A stretch of DNA of 63,541 bases from Bradyrhizobium sp. ARR65 (GCF_000472385.1 NZ_AWZU01000047.1:1-63541), one strand, 5' to 3'; positions 18,155 through 27,772 are shown, counted from the stretch's first letter. Numbers and translations: made by a program. The notes: generated by a model not told the origin, from the letters alone.

Positions 18155-18466
18155 TCAAGCGCGCAGGTCGTGGGCCTCCATTTCGCGCAGCACTTGGCCG
18201 TCGGAAAATATCCGGACGACTACGTTCGTGCTCTTTCCGATCAACGTTCGGGCGACGGTGTTGGCCTCACGCTCGTTGCTGTAATCGATTTGCGCGCCGC
18301 ATAGGATTTGCCAATTGGGCGGCGCATTGAGCCACGGCGAATTTGGTACAGGCTTAGCGGCGAGCGAGTCTGCAAGGGCTCGCTCTGCAACTTCGCGAGA
18401 CAAGCCAACGAGCTTGCGATTGCGCACTACAGCTGGACCACCTCGAACGCAATCCCCGATCATCAC
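18155..18466 (-). CDS. Hypothetical protein
   Basis: 103 codons. The C-terminal half looks like a small alpha/beta domain: NWQILCGAQIDYSNEREANT then VVVRIFSDGQVLREMEAHDL. No family recognised and no ribosome-binding site is obvious. Confidence 0.45.
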   Translation of the reverse strand: MMIGDCVRGGPAVVRNRKLVGLSREVAERALADSLAAKPVPNSPWLNAPPNWQILCGAQIDYSNEREANTVARTLIGKSTNVVVRIFSDGQVLREMEAHDLRA

Positions 18467-18860
18467 AATTGGTTTGCGCTTCCTGCCCTGATGAGAAAGC
18501 GGGGCATTTCGGCTGCCGTCATAGGTTGCCCTTACCGCAGTCTGACTTCACGCGACACGAGGGAATGGCCGGCGGACCTCACGCCGCCGGCCATCGCTCG
18601 CGCTGCCCGGGGCAGGGGGGCTAGTTGGGCAGCGCTGCGTTCCCGTGGCGAGAAGCCTGCCCCTCAGTTCTTAACGAGACCTCAACCAATTTGGGCGCGC
18701 TCAGGGCCTTTCTGCGGCCTTATGCGTTGCAGCTTGTACACGAAATGTTGGCTCCGCTTGAGAGTGCGCGAGCGGCGCCGCGGCCGCGCGTGGCCGCCAC
18801 TGGCAGGGCGCGAAAACCTTAGATTGCAATTGACCGCTCAAAAGCGAACTATATCGGGCG

Positions 18861-19139
18861 GTGGGGGAAACCATCTTCCCAACTAATCTCGACGAGAGTT
18901 ACCGATCGAGATTTCGATCCCGCTTGGGCGATACAACGGCTCATCCAACAATCGGGACCCCGCGCGCGTTTCGAATGGTCTTCGATGAGCTAGCCATTCT
19001 CGGCTGGCGATTGACGCTCCTGAAAATCGCGGACAAGCTTTCCACAGTTGCCGCGTCCAACCTGCTGCCGTTCGATGGCTCACTTTCGTCCAGGGTTCGG
19101 CGCTGGCTGCGGGACCGACGCGAACAATCAGAAAGCTGA
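18861..19139 (+). CDS. Hypothetical protein, weak
   Basis: 92 codons from a GTG. The middle (FRMVFDELAILGWRLTLLKI) is protein-like, but no family, signal or ribosome-binding site supports it. Confidence 0.28.
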   Translation: MGETIFPTNLDESYRSRFRSRLGDTTAHPTIGTPRAFRMVFDELAILGWRLTLLKIADKLSTVAASNLLPFDGSLSSRVRRWLRDRREQSES

Positions 19140-19524
19140 GGGGCGCCAATGTTTTGGCCCACGAATTTCTTCAAGATCGCTAGACGCCGTTCGACCACGC
19201 TACTCATCGAAATCGCAATTGATAGGAGGCCGGCGACAATGACTGGGCCACGCGGTTTACAGGCACCCGCAAAATTCGTGCCGGGCGATCTTTCCATGAT
19301 GGCAGCTTCCCGCTCCACCGCTGGGGCTGGGGGCCGTGGGTAGCGGTGGAGCGGTTAGCCAGAGACCAGCGCGGCATCTGACGGACCGTTAATTGCGACG
19401 ATGATTCGGGCGCATTGCTGACGGATGCAAGGCGGCAAGTAGTCAGCGGTGCACCTGACGTGTTCGTGATCAGTCGACGATCCGGTATTTCTTCGCGGGC
19501 TTCTTCCGCGGCGACTGCAGGCGG

Positions 19525-19716
19525 CTAGCTGATGATCTCCTTGACCCTGATGCCGCGCAAGGCCTCGACGCAGTCAGCTACTAAATGCAGGAGCTCTTGC
19601 CGCTTTATGCTTTTCACCTGCCGACCTTCCATATTGATGAGAATGAATTTCGCCATCTCGTAGGCGACTTCGAACTGCGATTTACCGGTAACCTCGACAT
19701 CGATTCTTTCAGCCAT
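19525..19716 (-). CDS. Small hypothetical protein
   Basis: 63 residues: MAERIDVEVTGKSQFEVAYE, then MAKFILINMEGRQVKSIKRQ. A GGGGAG sequence just upstream supports the start. A conserved-looking soluble protein without known function. Confidence 0.65.
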   Translation of the reverse strand: MAERIDVEVTGKSQFEVAYEMAKFILINMEGRQVKSIKRQELLHLVADCVEALRGIRVKEIIS

Positions 19717-19876
19717 TTCGCTCCCCGCTCATTGTGATTGGAACGCATCTTGATCAAGCTGGACTATGCGAAACGGCCCAGCTCCATTGATCCGCGTCCA
19801 CTGGCCCGCCGGGCGGCCGCCGATCGAGTCGACCCGCACGTCGCCATGGAACACGCGCCGCCGCTCTTCGCGGGCA

Positions 19877-20128
19877 TCAGGATCGCGGCGGCGGCGCTGG
19901 TTGTGGCTTTCCAGCCTGCGGCGCCTGCATCATCGCGATCCGCGCCCTCATCACGATTCCGCGCTTCTCGGCCGCGGCGATGAGGCACGCAATTGCAGTC
20001 TGCCAATGTTCAAGCTCTGCAACGGCTCGGGGCAGCGCGGTGATATAGTTGGCAGCATCACGCAGCGTGCACAGCGGCTTGCCTTTGCCGAGCTCGATCG
20101 GCTCGTCGAATTCGATAAACCAGGACAT
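19877..20128 (-). CDS. Small hypothetical protein (MSWFIEFDEPIEL type)
   Basis: 83 residues. Starts MSWFIEFDEPIELGKGKPLC, continues TLRDAANYITALPRAVAELE and ARIAMMQAPQAG. I recall this family as widespread small proteins in Bradyrhizobium; function unknown. A diverged fragment of the same family occurs at 27819-28038. Confidence 0.7.
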   Translation of the reverse strand: MSWFIEFDEPIELGKGKPLCTLRDAANYITALPRAVAELEHWQTAIACLIAAAEKRGIVMRARIAMMQAPQAGKPQPAPPPRS

Positions 20129-20277
20129 GGATAGGAATACTCATCAATTATGGTTGAGATATAGGCGCCAGCGGCGAAAATGCTAATCCGATCAAGCGCC
20201 AATATCTTTGTACCTTTGAACCAATGCGCTGTGAACGGAGTCAATCATGGACCAGTTTCCATCAATGGAATTGTGTT

Positions 20278-20472
20278 ATGACGCGGCAGCGGTTCATTCA
20301 AAAAGCTTCGCTAAAGGCTCGGCTAGACCTGAAAGCACAGCAGTTGCGCGATGAAGCCAAATCCTTTCCACCGGGGCACAAGCGAGACAGTCTGCTCAGG
20401 AAAGGCCCACATAAGGAAATTACCAATTTAGCCGAGTGGCTGATATCACCGGATCTCCCGCACAACGAGTAA
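20278..20472 (+). CDS. Small hypothetical protein
   Basis: 64 residues: MTRQRFIQKASLKARLDLKA, QQLRDEAKSFPPGHKRDSLL, then a C-terminal helix (EITNLAEWLISPDLP). A helical, charged protein of a type common in the genus. A strong terminator follows at once. Confidence 0.72.
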   Translation: MTRQRFIQKASLKARLDLKAQQLRDEAKSFPPGHKRDSLLRKGPHKEITNLAEWLISPDLPHNE

Positions 20473-20497
20473 GGCCGCCTCAGTTGGCGGCCTTTTT
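20471..20497 (+). terminator. Rho-independent terminator
   Basis: Stem GGCCGCC / GGCGGCC with loop TCAGTT, followed by five T (20493-20497). It begins at the stop codon of the 64-residue gene. Confidence 0.88.
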
Positions 20498-20652
20498 CAT
20501 GCGTGCTTGCGTATCCTGCCAATCCGGCCTGACGTCGGCGCCGCGACAGCCTTGGTGCCGCTTGGCGGCGCGCCGGAAAACCGCTCACGGGCGCTTATGG
20601 GCGGGCGGCGCGAGTAGGTCCAAAAGCATCCGCCGCCCGCTACATTGCCTAG

Positions 20653-20853
20653 CCCACTGAGTGGCAGATACCGCTATCGGAGTTGCCCGAGATCAAGCTG
20701 TGTCCCACCGAGGAGTTCGCCAACTTCCTCGATAAATACCGCGTCAACTTTGATTGGCTGATCGGTGGCGCTCTCAAGGGACCGCAGCGGATGAGCAACG
20801 AGCGCAGAGCACGAAGGTTCAATACGGCAACCATCACGAAGACCGATGCGTGA
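20653..20853 (+). pseudogene. Gene fragment without start
   Basis: Open frame after a TAG at 20650, with no start codon in a good position. It reads WQIPLSELPEIKLCPTEEFA, NFLDKYRVNFDWLIGGALKG, PQRMSNERRARRF. The text is clearly protein-like and resembles the C-terminal part of small HTH-associated proteins. The 5' end appears lost. Confidence 0.4.
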
Positions 20854-21145
20854 AGCGGCGGCGCCGATCATATGGGAAGCGCAACCGGCAGCGGCTGGCG
20901 AGCCATGGCCGCTGGTTGGGCCGCTGACGATCCCAAAAAAATACGCCGCCGGGCTCGAAATGTGCTGTCCCGGCGGCGCCTGTCTCAAACTGGGACGCTG
21001 AAATCCCCAGCAACCGGATTTGAGCAACGGCCGTGCCAATCGCTCAGGTGTTCGGCGGCTGGACCGGTGACAGAACAGGTCGCGGGGCTTTGGTCCCGTG
21101 CTCTCGTTTCTAGCCGCGGACATGAAAAATCGCCCGCAAAACGGA

Positions 21146-21744
21146 CTAATCCGCCGGGCGTTCTGATCGGGCCGTGTCCGGGCGGGTGCGTTCCCCGACC
21201 AAGCTCTGGCGCTCGCGGCCTGGCCGCTTCGCATCCTCGTCCGCGAGGGTGGGGATCGCCGCCATGCTGCAATGCTTCGGTTCGCGGCGCAGCCAGCCGA
21301 GAAAGGAACGTTTGAGCAGCTCAGCGTCGAGCCGATCTTTCTTCGCCCGCCGGTTGCTCGCGCGACACCGGGGCGCTCGACGGGTGGATCACGTAGGCCT
21401 CGATCGCTCTCGCGCGCAGCCAGCGTGCTAACCAGAAGCCATCGCGGCCGGCTTCATAGGCGACGACGATCCGTTTTGATCGCGCGTCCAGCCTGCACCG
21501 CTTCCTTCTGCCAACGATGCTGAAGCTGCAGCAGCGCATCGGGGTCCGGCCTGAGCTTCTTCAACGGATTGCGTTCAAGTCCCGGCACAATACTGGCCAC
21601 CAGCCAACTCGACTGGCCTATTTCGATCACGGCGATCACTGTCGCGTCTTGCATCTGCTCAGATCGTTCTGCTTCGCCGTGGGGTGCTCCATCGCTTTGT
21701 TGCCGCGAGATGGTGCCATTGCCTCGCCGCGCAGCCCATAGCAT
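21146..21744 (-). mobile_element. IS110-family transposase remnant
   Basis: Three frames in succession spell the N-terminal half of an IS110 DEDD transposase. 21744-21454 gives VIAVIEIGQSSWLVASIVPG and ERNPLKKLRPDPDALLQL. 21480-21330 gives IVVAYEAGRDGFWLARWLRA and IEAYVIHPSS. 21340-21200 gives KKDRLDAELLKRSFLGWLR and CSMAAIPTLADEDAKRPGRE. Similarity ends near 21200 and the frame stops at 21146, so the C-terminal domain is missing. The element is dead. Confidence 0.82.
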
Positions 21745-22081
21745 CTAAGCTATCGCGAGCAGCACAATCCCGACTACCAGCACAACAAAACTCATCGCCG
21801 CCGCAGCGGCGAATGATCGCTCTACGTTATCCACCATGCCACCCCTTATCGGCGAGCCGAGTTCCCCAATGGCTCACCAAACGCGCACGTTGTCGCGAAT
21901 CGATGTGTCCTAAATTATGCGAGCGAGTGTCCTAATTAGGACAGCACCTTCCCTCTACCTGCGAACCGAAGAGTTAGTGTGGCTCCGGATGGGCTTGTGT
22001 AACCGCAGGGGCGGTCCCGCAGGTTCTAACTCCCCGCCGGGGTATGTGGCCGAGCGCGAGTTCCTACGAGGTGGCGACCAA
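21745..22081. other. Intergenic stretch, no supported gene
   Basis: This lies outside the start of the IS110 frame and may hold its end sequence, but I could not identify a terminal structure. Confidence 0.4.
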
Positions 22082-22330
22082 TCACCGCCTTCGCGCTACC
22101 AGCACGCCCAGCAAGAACGCGACCGCTAGCGACTGGAGCGGAGCTTCAATCGTCATTTGGCGCAAGCGATCGGAGAAGCGCTGCGGGGCCCGTTCGGAGT
22201 GCGGCGGGAGGGAGTTGTCCTTGATTTCGTGAGTCATACCCCTGATCGCTTCCGAGGCGTGCTCGATGCGTGCGGTGTCGTTCGTGAGACCCGAGGCTTC
22301 CGTCATGTCAGCGGCATCCGTCGTCATCAT
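22082..22330 (-). CDS. Small membrane-anchored protein with C-terminal span
   Basis: 82 residues. Soluble N-terminal part (DTARIEHASEAIRGMTHEIK, SERAPQRFSDRLRQMTIEAP) and one C-terminal membrane span (LQSLAVAFLLGVLVARRR) ending in Arg. This resembles DUF883-like proteins that sit on the membrane. GGAGG six bases before ATG 22330 fixes the start. Confidence 0.75.
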   Translation of the reverse strand: MMTTDAADMTEASGLTNDTARIEHASEAIRGMTHEIKDNSLPPHSERAPQRFSDRLRQMTIEAPLQSLAVAFLLGVLVARRR

Positions 22331-22376
22331 CGAATCCTCCCGTAGCTGCCCGTGCACCAACCCTGCGCCTGGAATG

Positions 22377-22547
22377 CTAGTTCCTGTCCTGATCAGGTCG
22401 TCCGCTCTTCCCTTGATGCGCCAACTGATCCCATTCGTTGGCGAGCCTTAACCAAGTCTCCCGATCAATGGGATTGATCGCCTTCTGTGCCTGTTGGCGA
22501 CATTCCTCTGCCTCGCGGCGGCACTGCGCTGCGTCAATCTTGCCCAT
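22377..22547 (-). CDS. 56-residue hypothetical protein
   Basis: MGKIDAAQCRREAEECRQQA, then INPIDRETWLRLANEWDQLA. The AAxCRxxAEECxxQA helix and the W-L-x-L-A-x-x-W helix are a pattern I know from small Bradyrhizobium proteins. Function unknown. It ends 47 bases before the start of the membrane-anchored gene at 22330, same strand. Confidence 0.68.
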   Translation of the reverse strand: MGKIDAAQCRREAEECRQQAQKAINPIDRETWLRLANEWDQLAHQGKSGRPDQDRN

Positions 22548-22598
22548 TGCAATTGGAAACGAAGCGGCCCGGGCATTGGATGCCGAGGCCGCTGGATC

Positions 22599-22961
22599 TT
22601 ACACCAATGGAACACCATAGTAGTCATCGACGGCGCGTGCTCTTGCGGGATCTGACCAATTCCAGTCGCTGTCGTTGCTATACTTGGGAGCTCCCTGAAG
22701 TTGGCTCTCAGTCAGCCCGGTAACGTAGCCGCCGAGACTGGTGTCGTACTTCAAAGATTGCCAAGGCAGTGGATAGTGGTCTCCTCCGAGGCCAAAGAAC
22801 CCGCCGAAGTTCAATACGGCATAAGAGACCTTGCCGCTGATCTTGTCGATCATCACTCGCTCAATGGAGCCGATCTTCTGATTGTCGGCGCCGTACACGG
22901 CAGTCCCTTCGACCTTGTCGCTGCCGATCAGGTTTACTGTTTCCCGCTCTTCCATTGCCAT
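22599..22961 (-). CDS. PRC-barrel domain protein
   Basis: 120 residues. The PRC-barrel spans about residues 8-75: NLIGSDKVEGTAVYGADNQK, then IERVMIDKISGKVSYAVLNF and YPLPWQSLKYD. The tail (WNWSDPARARAVDDYYGVP) is typical of alphaproteobacterial members. GAGGAGG before ATG 22961 is strong. PRC-barrel proteins act in stress or RNA-related roles; here it heads a run of three small minus-strand genes. Confidence 0.92.
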   Translation of the reverse strand: MAMEERETVNLIGSDKVEGTAVYGADNQKIGSIERVMIDKISGKVSYAVLNFGGFFGLGGDHYPLPWQSLKYDTSLGGYVTGLTESQLQGAPKYSNDSDWNWSDPARARAVDDYYGVPLV

Positions 22962-23189
22962 CAAAACCTCCTCTAAATTGAACTACTCCATTCAACCCGA
23001 TCTGGCCTGTCGGCGTTCCGCAGCCGCGATGGCTTTAATGTCGCGTCCCTGAGTTACAAAGTGCTCACAACCGTTGGTAAAAACCGAGAACTAGAGGGGG
23101 TCTGGTTGTTTCGGTTGCTTCCCTCGCCTGGCCAGCCGCACAGCTCCGCCGCTGGCATTCTCATTCAACGCCGGCCTTCTTGAGAGCCA

Positions 23190-23521
23190 TCCGAAATGAC
23201 CGAGCTCGAGGACGACGACAGCTGCCATTTGAGGGCGGTAGTGACAGCGAGCAATCGCTCGGCAGCTTCGATCGAATGACCGATCCGGAAAAAATCCTGC
23301 TCCCAGCAGATCAGCCGGGAGGGGTTCGGCCACGACTTTGAAGCGGATGACTGCGATCGTGAGGACGACAACCGCAAGAGCTGGACGATACCGGCATCCG
23401 CGATATGGACGGCTTGCTCGAGGGGGTCGGCAAGCTGAATTGGCACCCGCTTGCGTCGAATTTTGATCCGCCCACGCCTTACAGACTCGGGTTACTTCCG
23501 GGACTGCGGTGTGCGAGCTAG
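23190..23521 (+). pseudogene. Degenerate acidic hypothetical protein
   Basis: Frame pieces give SDSEQSLGSFDRMTDPEKI, then in other frames EADDCDREDD and ELDDTGIRDMDGLLEGVGKL. They recall an acidic repetitive protein known to me from Bradyrhizobium. At least two frame changes are needed. Confidence 0.42.
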
Positions 23522-23709
23522 GTGAGTGTCGCTTCCAACAGCGGACGTGCCGCCAAATTGCGATGCTCTACGCGGTGACCTTCGCCTTCCTTCGCGGCGA
23601 TCTTGGGCACCTGATAAGGCCGTTGAAGCGCCTCATGCCACGGTGCGCGGATCCAAACACAGTGCTCCTCATCAGTGGTTACGATCACCGGCAAGGCTAG
23701 CGGCTTCAA
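23518..23709 (-). pseudogene. Possible SRAP (YedK/HMCES-type) C-terminal fragment
   Basis: The peptide PLALPVIVTTDEEHCVWIRA, APWHEALQRP resembles the C-terminal part of SOS response-associated peptidases (pattern PVIL...W...PW.EA..LQRP). The N-terminus with the catalytic Cys2 is absent. Weak evidence. Confidence 0.33.
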
Positions 23710-23885
23710 ACGCTAGCGGCTTCATAAGTGCATTCAGATCCGTTGGTGGGAAGCCATAGACCTGATCCGGCGCACGGGCACGTCTTTGCAGCGCAGCAAG
23801 ATTGCTCGCCGCCTTCGCCTGACGCTGAATGGTTGAGGATCTCGCTGGGCCTCCGATGCTTCTTCTGGCGTTGTTGCGCGCCGTG

Positions 23886-24125
23886 GGCGACAGCCGGCAT
23901 CAGGCGCCGATGCGCATCAGCGTCCTGTTCGCCGCCGCGCGCGGCCACCAACGTCAGGGGCCGGATCACCGCGCCATGCGAAGGCTGTCCATATTCGCAG
24001 TTCGGCAGCTGGGCGATCTGGTTGGCGGCGTCGCGCCGGACGCGGAGCTCGTGGCCGGCCGGCGATCGGATCCGCCAGCCGTTATCGCCTATCGAGCCGC
24101 CGAAGAGCGTTCCAGATTTAACCTT
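23886..24125. repeat. Degenerate dispersed repeat, copy A
   Basis: About 220 bases that match 37560-37765 at roughly three of four positions by eye, with shared blocks such as GCAGTTCGGCAGCT and GCGGAGCTCGTGGCCGGC. Both copies show open but mutually shifted frames, so they are probably relics of one gene family. The coding strand is not resolved. Confidence 0.6.
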
Positions 24126-24279
24126 TGGCACAGGTATCAAGCTTAACGCGCGACTTTCCTTGCGCCATTGCGGCGAGCGGATAGCTTGCTCGGCATTTTA
24201 GTCGAGTTCGCAACGACAACAGCGTCGTTCAGCTTTCTTTTGCCGCTGTCGTCCTTGCCTCAAAGCAGGCGTTGTTCTC

Positions 24280-24465
24280 ATGACTGGCGACCCATCCCGT
24301 CGTGGCACCAATTCTCGAACGCCAAGCGCGCAGACTTATCCGGACCCGCTTGAAGCAGAATATCGCGAGCTATTGGAATTGCGTGAGTGCGTCAGAAAGG
24401 CTGAAGCCGCCGCACAGCGCAAGAGGCGTAATAGCGCAAAATTGCGACGTTCTCGTCGCACTTAG
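24280..24465 (+). CDS. Small hypothetical protein
   Basis: 61 residues: TYPDPLEAEYRELLELRECV, then RKAEAAAQRKRRNSAKLRRS. One amphipathic helix and a very basic C-terminus. No family known. It precedes the zinc-finger gene by 14 bases and may be co-transcribed. Confidence 0.5.
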   Translation: MTGDPSRRGTNSRTPSAQTYPDPLEAEYRELLELRECVRKAEAAAQRKRRNSAKLRRSRRT

Positions 24466-24479
24466 AACGGATTCCCTCC

Positions 24480-24665
24480 ATGAAGAAGAAAAGGCGCGTT
24501 GCTCTTGAAGTAAAATGCCACGCCTGCAATGGCACCGGATTTCCGCCCGTGATACAGCCAGCCCGGCCTGGTCGCAGAATCTATCCGCCCCCGTGCAAGG
24601 TCTGTGGCGGGAAGGGACGTATCAGGAGTCCAGCAGCCAAACACAACGAGCCTCGCCGTGAGTAA
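24480..24665 (+). CDS. DnaJ-type CxxC zinc-finger small protein
   Basis: 61 residues with two CxxCxGxG-like motifs: CHACNGTGFPPV and CKVCGGKGRI, about 20 residues apart. This is the spacing of one DnaJ-like zinc centre. The basic N-terminus is MKKKRRVALEVK. Small free-standing proteins of this kind are common in Bradyrhizobium; function unknown. Confidence 0.8.
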   Translation: MKKKRRVALEVKCHACNGTGFPPVIQPARPGRRIYPPPCKVCGGKGRIRSPAAKHNEPRRE

Positions 24666-24796
24666 GCGAGCATTAGAAGCCGCAGCTCTTCGTCGCGCTA
24701 CGAGCCCCATTCGGAACGTGGAACGCTCCAGGAACGGATGCGCGACTAATAGCGTTCGCTGAGGAAACTGAGAAGCCCGTCATAGCACCCGGACAA

Positions 24797-24913
24797 ATGG
24801 CTGAAATCGTCGGGTCGGATTTGTGGAATGGCTATTGGGAACGACTGACCGCGATAGCAGATGCACTGAAGGCTGCGCAGGAAGATGCGGAGAAGATTCG
24901 TGTTATTCTTTAA
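24797..24913 (+). CDS. 38-residue hypothetical protein, weak
   Basis: MAEIVGSDLWNGYWERLTAI, then ADALKAAQEDAEKIRVIL. The frame stays open upstream to 24672 without an ATG, and that upstream part (FGTWNAPGTDARLIAFAEE) is also protein-like. It may be the 3' end of a decayed gene. Confidence 0.38.
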   Translation: MAEIVGSDLWNGYWERLTAIADALKAAQEDAEKIRVIL

Positions 24914-25111
24914 GCCGAATTTGAGAGACGCGTCAAAGCAGCCTCTGATACGCTTGAGGATGCCTGACGCCAAAGTGCGCGTCGAATACTTACTGATTGC
25001 CTGCGCGTTCACGGTGCTTGCGCCGGATGCACAGGCCGGCAGTGGATTACGGCTAGTGCGTTCTGCCTTCCAGAACCGGACGTTTCGCCACAACACCAAC
25101 GGGCCACCCAC

Positions 25112-25685
25112 TCCAGCCCTCCTGCTTTAAGGAGAACGCCGCAACGAAATCGCAACGAATTGGGTGAAGCGACTGCCAACAAAACGTGGTGGAAACGCAC
25201 GTCACGGCAAGGAAAATCAATAGTTTAGAAGATGTTCACTGCGTGCGGTACGCAGGACCATCGTTGGCCTCCGGCTCACTCACTCGTGCAGCGATCCTAG
25301 GGATCTGGCACTCGATCAACAGCGGCAAAACGTCGAAAACTCAATCTTATCGATTTCGAATTTGAACTTCTGCGCCAATACGTTCTCAGCTCCATAAAAT
25401 CGGGATAACGAGATCGATCGGTCCGTTCTTGTAAAGCCGTGCGAGGGGATATCACTGAATCGTCGCGCAAGACACGCACCGGCCGTGTGGCGCGAGAGGG
25501 GAAGCTTCTGCCAAGACCAGCCCTAAACAACGGAGGCCGGCAACGCGGGGATCGGTTCAAGGCTCCGCGAACACGGAAGATGAATCAAAACTGTGATGGG
25601 CCGGCGAGACCTTCAGCCGCTCATCTTCCTTTGTCGACACGGCTGCTGTCATACGCGCCCAAGCGCGCCAGGCTGCCGGCTCGGT
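25112..25685. other. Intergenic stretch, no supported gene
   Basis: Frames here are short or antisense to the gene that ends at 25686. Confidence 0.5.
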
Positions 25686-26405
25686 CTATTGATGCCAACC
25701 GAGGCCTTGAAAAACCGAAGGTGCCTGGGCATTCTGAGCGGGCGGTTCCTGTGCGCCTGCATCTTGTGCGGGCCGGGCCTCTACCCGTGCATTTTGCTCG
25801 CGATGGACGCTTGCTCGGTGCTTCTGAACGTGCCGCGCATTTTGCGCGGACTTTCGGTGCTTTTGCGTGGGCTGCTCAGGCAAACGGTTATTTTCCACGA
25901 CCTGCGCTGGAGGGGCTCGTGGGGACTCTAGTGGCTGTGCGGGCTTCTGTTCCTGTGTATCTTGCTTGGCCGCCCAAGCCTGGAATTGGCTAAACAGCGC
26001 TTCAGATGATGACTGATCACTTCCCGTCTGATTCTGGCCGGGTGGCTGAGGGGCGGCAGCAATTTCGTCATGGGTTGGTACCTCGCTTGCAGCCGGCGCA
26101 GAAACCTGAGCATCGTCCTTTGAATGAACGACTTGAGCGTCAGCGCTATTTTGAATTGTCGGTGTTGCTTGATTGGTGCCGGGCTGTGAGAGCGAACTGT
26201 CAGTTAGCGAAGCCATGACGTCTGCAAAGACCCTCGCCGGATTTCCCAGCAATAGGGTGATCGCTACAGCAGTCGCCGTTGCCGCTACAGCGAAAATACT
26301 CGCCTTGAAGTATCGCGACGTGCCCCGTTGCTCGTGTTCATCAGTATGATCACAGAGAAAAAGAGGCAGAGTGTGGTTCGGATCAAAGCCGTCCTTCGTC
26401 GGCAT
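25686..26405 (-). CDS. Single-span membrane protein with long Gln/Pro/Ala-rich tail
   Basis: 239 residues. Cytosolic N-terminus (MPTKDGFDPNHTLPLFLCDH), a membrane span at about 33-55 (FKASIFAVAATATAVAITLL), then a disordered region and a tail rich in Gln, Ala, Pro, His and Arg (PARVFADV..., HVQKHRASVHREQNARVEAR) ending FQGLGWHQ. GGAGG eight bases before ATG 26405. Proteins with this plan recur in Bradyrhizobium; no function is known. The repeated QNAR/QKHR units suggest a fast-evolving surface or envelope tail. Confidence 0.75.
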   Translation of the reverse strand: MPTKDGFDPNHTLPLFLCDHTDEHEQRGTSRYFKASIFAVAATATAVAITLLLGNPARVFADVMASLTDSSLSQPGTNQATPTIQNSADAQVVHSKDDAQVSAPAASEVPTHDEIAAAPQPPGQNQTGSDQSSSEALFSQFQAWAAKQDTQEQKPAQPLESPRAPPAQVVENNRLPEQPTQKHRKSAQNARHVQKHRASVHREQNARVEARPAQDAGAQEPPAQNAQAPSVFQGLGWHQ

Positions 26406-26951
26406 TGCGTGAGCCTCCGCTTAGTGTTCTTGCCGACGGTTACCGCGGTATCGAGGTCCAAAAGCGGAGAAATCTTGATCTCACTTGGGCCGGAGGAACC
26501 CGCTCGATGATGGACGGCCAGATAGGAATGCCAGCCTAGGCTAGACGCCAGTTTAGCTATGATGTTGTATTTCATAATATCTCAGTGTTTTGAGCTGTCA
26601 GGTCAACCCCAATCGTCCGTGTTCTTTGCGGTCCTACCGGAGGCAACATAGGACAGTCGGCCCCAATTCCTCGGTTGCAGCAAAAACACCTTCGCGGCTT
26701 TAATGAACGGCGAGGGTGATCAAGGGCCGCTCGCACCAAGTCGAATCAATGCGTCCTTGAAGATCCTCAAGGACTGTCAATTTAGCGCGGATGAGCGATG
26801 GTCATTACTGCCTTTTGAGGAACCTGGGTCCCGTGAAAGGCGGCAAGGGCATGAAGCACCAGGAGGCCATCATCGATTTTAATAGGAGCGGGATGGTGGA
26901 GCTCTTGCGGCGGCTGATTGGAAGATACCACCGGGCACTAAAGAGCCACGA
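26406..26951. other. Intergenic stretch, no supported gene
   Basis: A short plus frame (26328-26510) and minus frame (26285-26575) overlap the start of the membrane-protein gene and look spurious. Confidence 0.45.
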
Positions 26952-27137
26952 TCATCGCTGATGCCCGAGACCAATTCCAAGCTTCAATGCCTTCTGTCTC
27001 AGAGAGCCGACAGATCGTTTCATCTGTTTTGAGATCTTCGATACCGGCGTTCGCGATTTCGAATGTTGTTTCAGCAGCTTGACGTCAGCGGCGGTGAACG
27101 GCTTGGGTGCTGATCTCTTCTTTTTGGCTTTGCGCAC
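26952..27137 (-). CDS. Small basic protein with helix-turn-helix-like pattern
   Basis: 61 residues: RSAPKPFTAADVKLLKQHSK, SRTPVSKISKQMKRSVGSLR, ending ALKLGIGLGHQR. The spacing of Trp/Phe-like and basic positions resembles a SANT/Myb or similar DNA-binding helix bundle. Family common in rhizobia by recollection; target unknown. Confidence 0.75.
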   Translation of the reverse strand: MRKAKKKRSAPKPFTAADVKLLKQHSKSRTPVSKISKQMKRSVGSLRQKALKLGIGLGHQR

Positions 27138-27230
27138 TCTCTTATCCTCAGTGCAATCGTTCTGATACGGTACTCTGCGCGTGAGTAGGACCTTGTTGGA
27201 ACCGAAGGCGGTCCTAGCCTCGCCGCGAAT

Positions 27231-27362
27231 CTACGCTGCCCGCCTATTATCATAGAAGCAGAAGCAGCGAACGCTTTTTTCGTCAGGCAGGCCCGTCACG
27301 AAGCAATACGCTCTACTATCCAGATCGTCTATGTATTTTCTTAGTTCGTCTTTGTGCTCCAT
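27231..27362 (-). CDS. Small hypothetical protein
   Basis: 43 residues from an internal ATG: MEHKDELRKYIDDLDSRAYC, then FVTGLPDEKSVRCFCFYDNR. Upstream codons to 27413 are less protein-like. No family recognised. Confidence 0.42.
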   Translation of the reverse strand: MEHKDELRKYIDDLDSRAYCFVTGLPDEKSVRCFCFYDNRRAA

Positions 27363-27502
27363 GACGCATGGGTGCATTCGCTGTTTTGATGGGCGCCGAA
27401 TGGCACGCGGCACCTATCTATGTAGACTAATCACGGTTGCAATAAGTCAACCTCCTCCGAAACGATGGACACCTGTAGGCTCGAAGAGCCAGGAGGTGTC
27501 GG

Positions 27503-27772
27503 ATGGAAGGACGTCAACGTCGGCCGTTTACGGACGACTACAAGCGGCAAGCGGTTGATCTCGTAGCGTCGAGCGGGCGCTCGATTGGATTTGTGGCCAA
27601 GGAGCTTGGCCTGCGCGATTCCGAGCTGCGGCGGTGGCTGGAGCAGCGAAGGGCCCGGCTGGAGCCGACGTCAGCGACGCGGCGTGGGGGAAGAAAAATC
27701 ACATGGTTTAAAGACGCACCCGTAAAACACCGGAACTGGCCAGCGAGCCCAACCCAAAAACGGGCTGCGTGA
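27503..27772 (+). mobile_element. IS3-family transposase OrfA remnant
   Basis: The first 45 residues are a clear IS3/IS911 OrfA helix-turn-helix: RRPFTDDYKRQAVDLVASSG, then IGFVAKELGLRDSELRRWLE. The typical leader GGAGGTGTCGG precedes the ATG. After residue about 60 similarity ends and the frame runs into unrelated sequence; OrfB is absent. Confidence 0.85.

Noticed and set aside
20674..21234. 186-codon minus frame
   Set aside because: It crosses a coding-like plus fragment and the truncated end of the IS110 remnant in a different frame from the transposase.
21560..21600. Sequence resembling a tRNA T-arm (GTTCAAGTCCC)
   Set aside because: No cloverleaf can be built around it and it lies inside the IS110 transposase frame.
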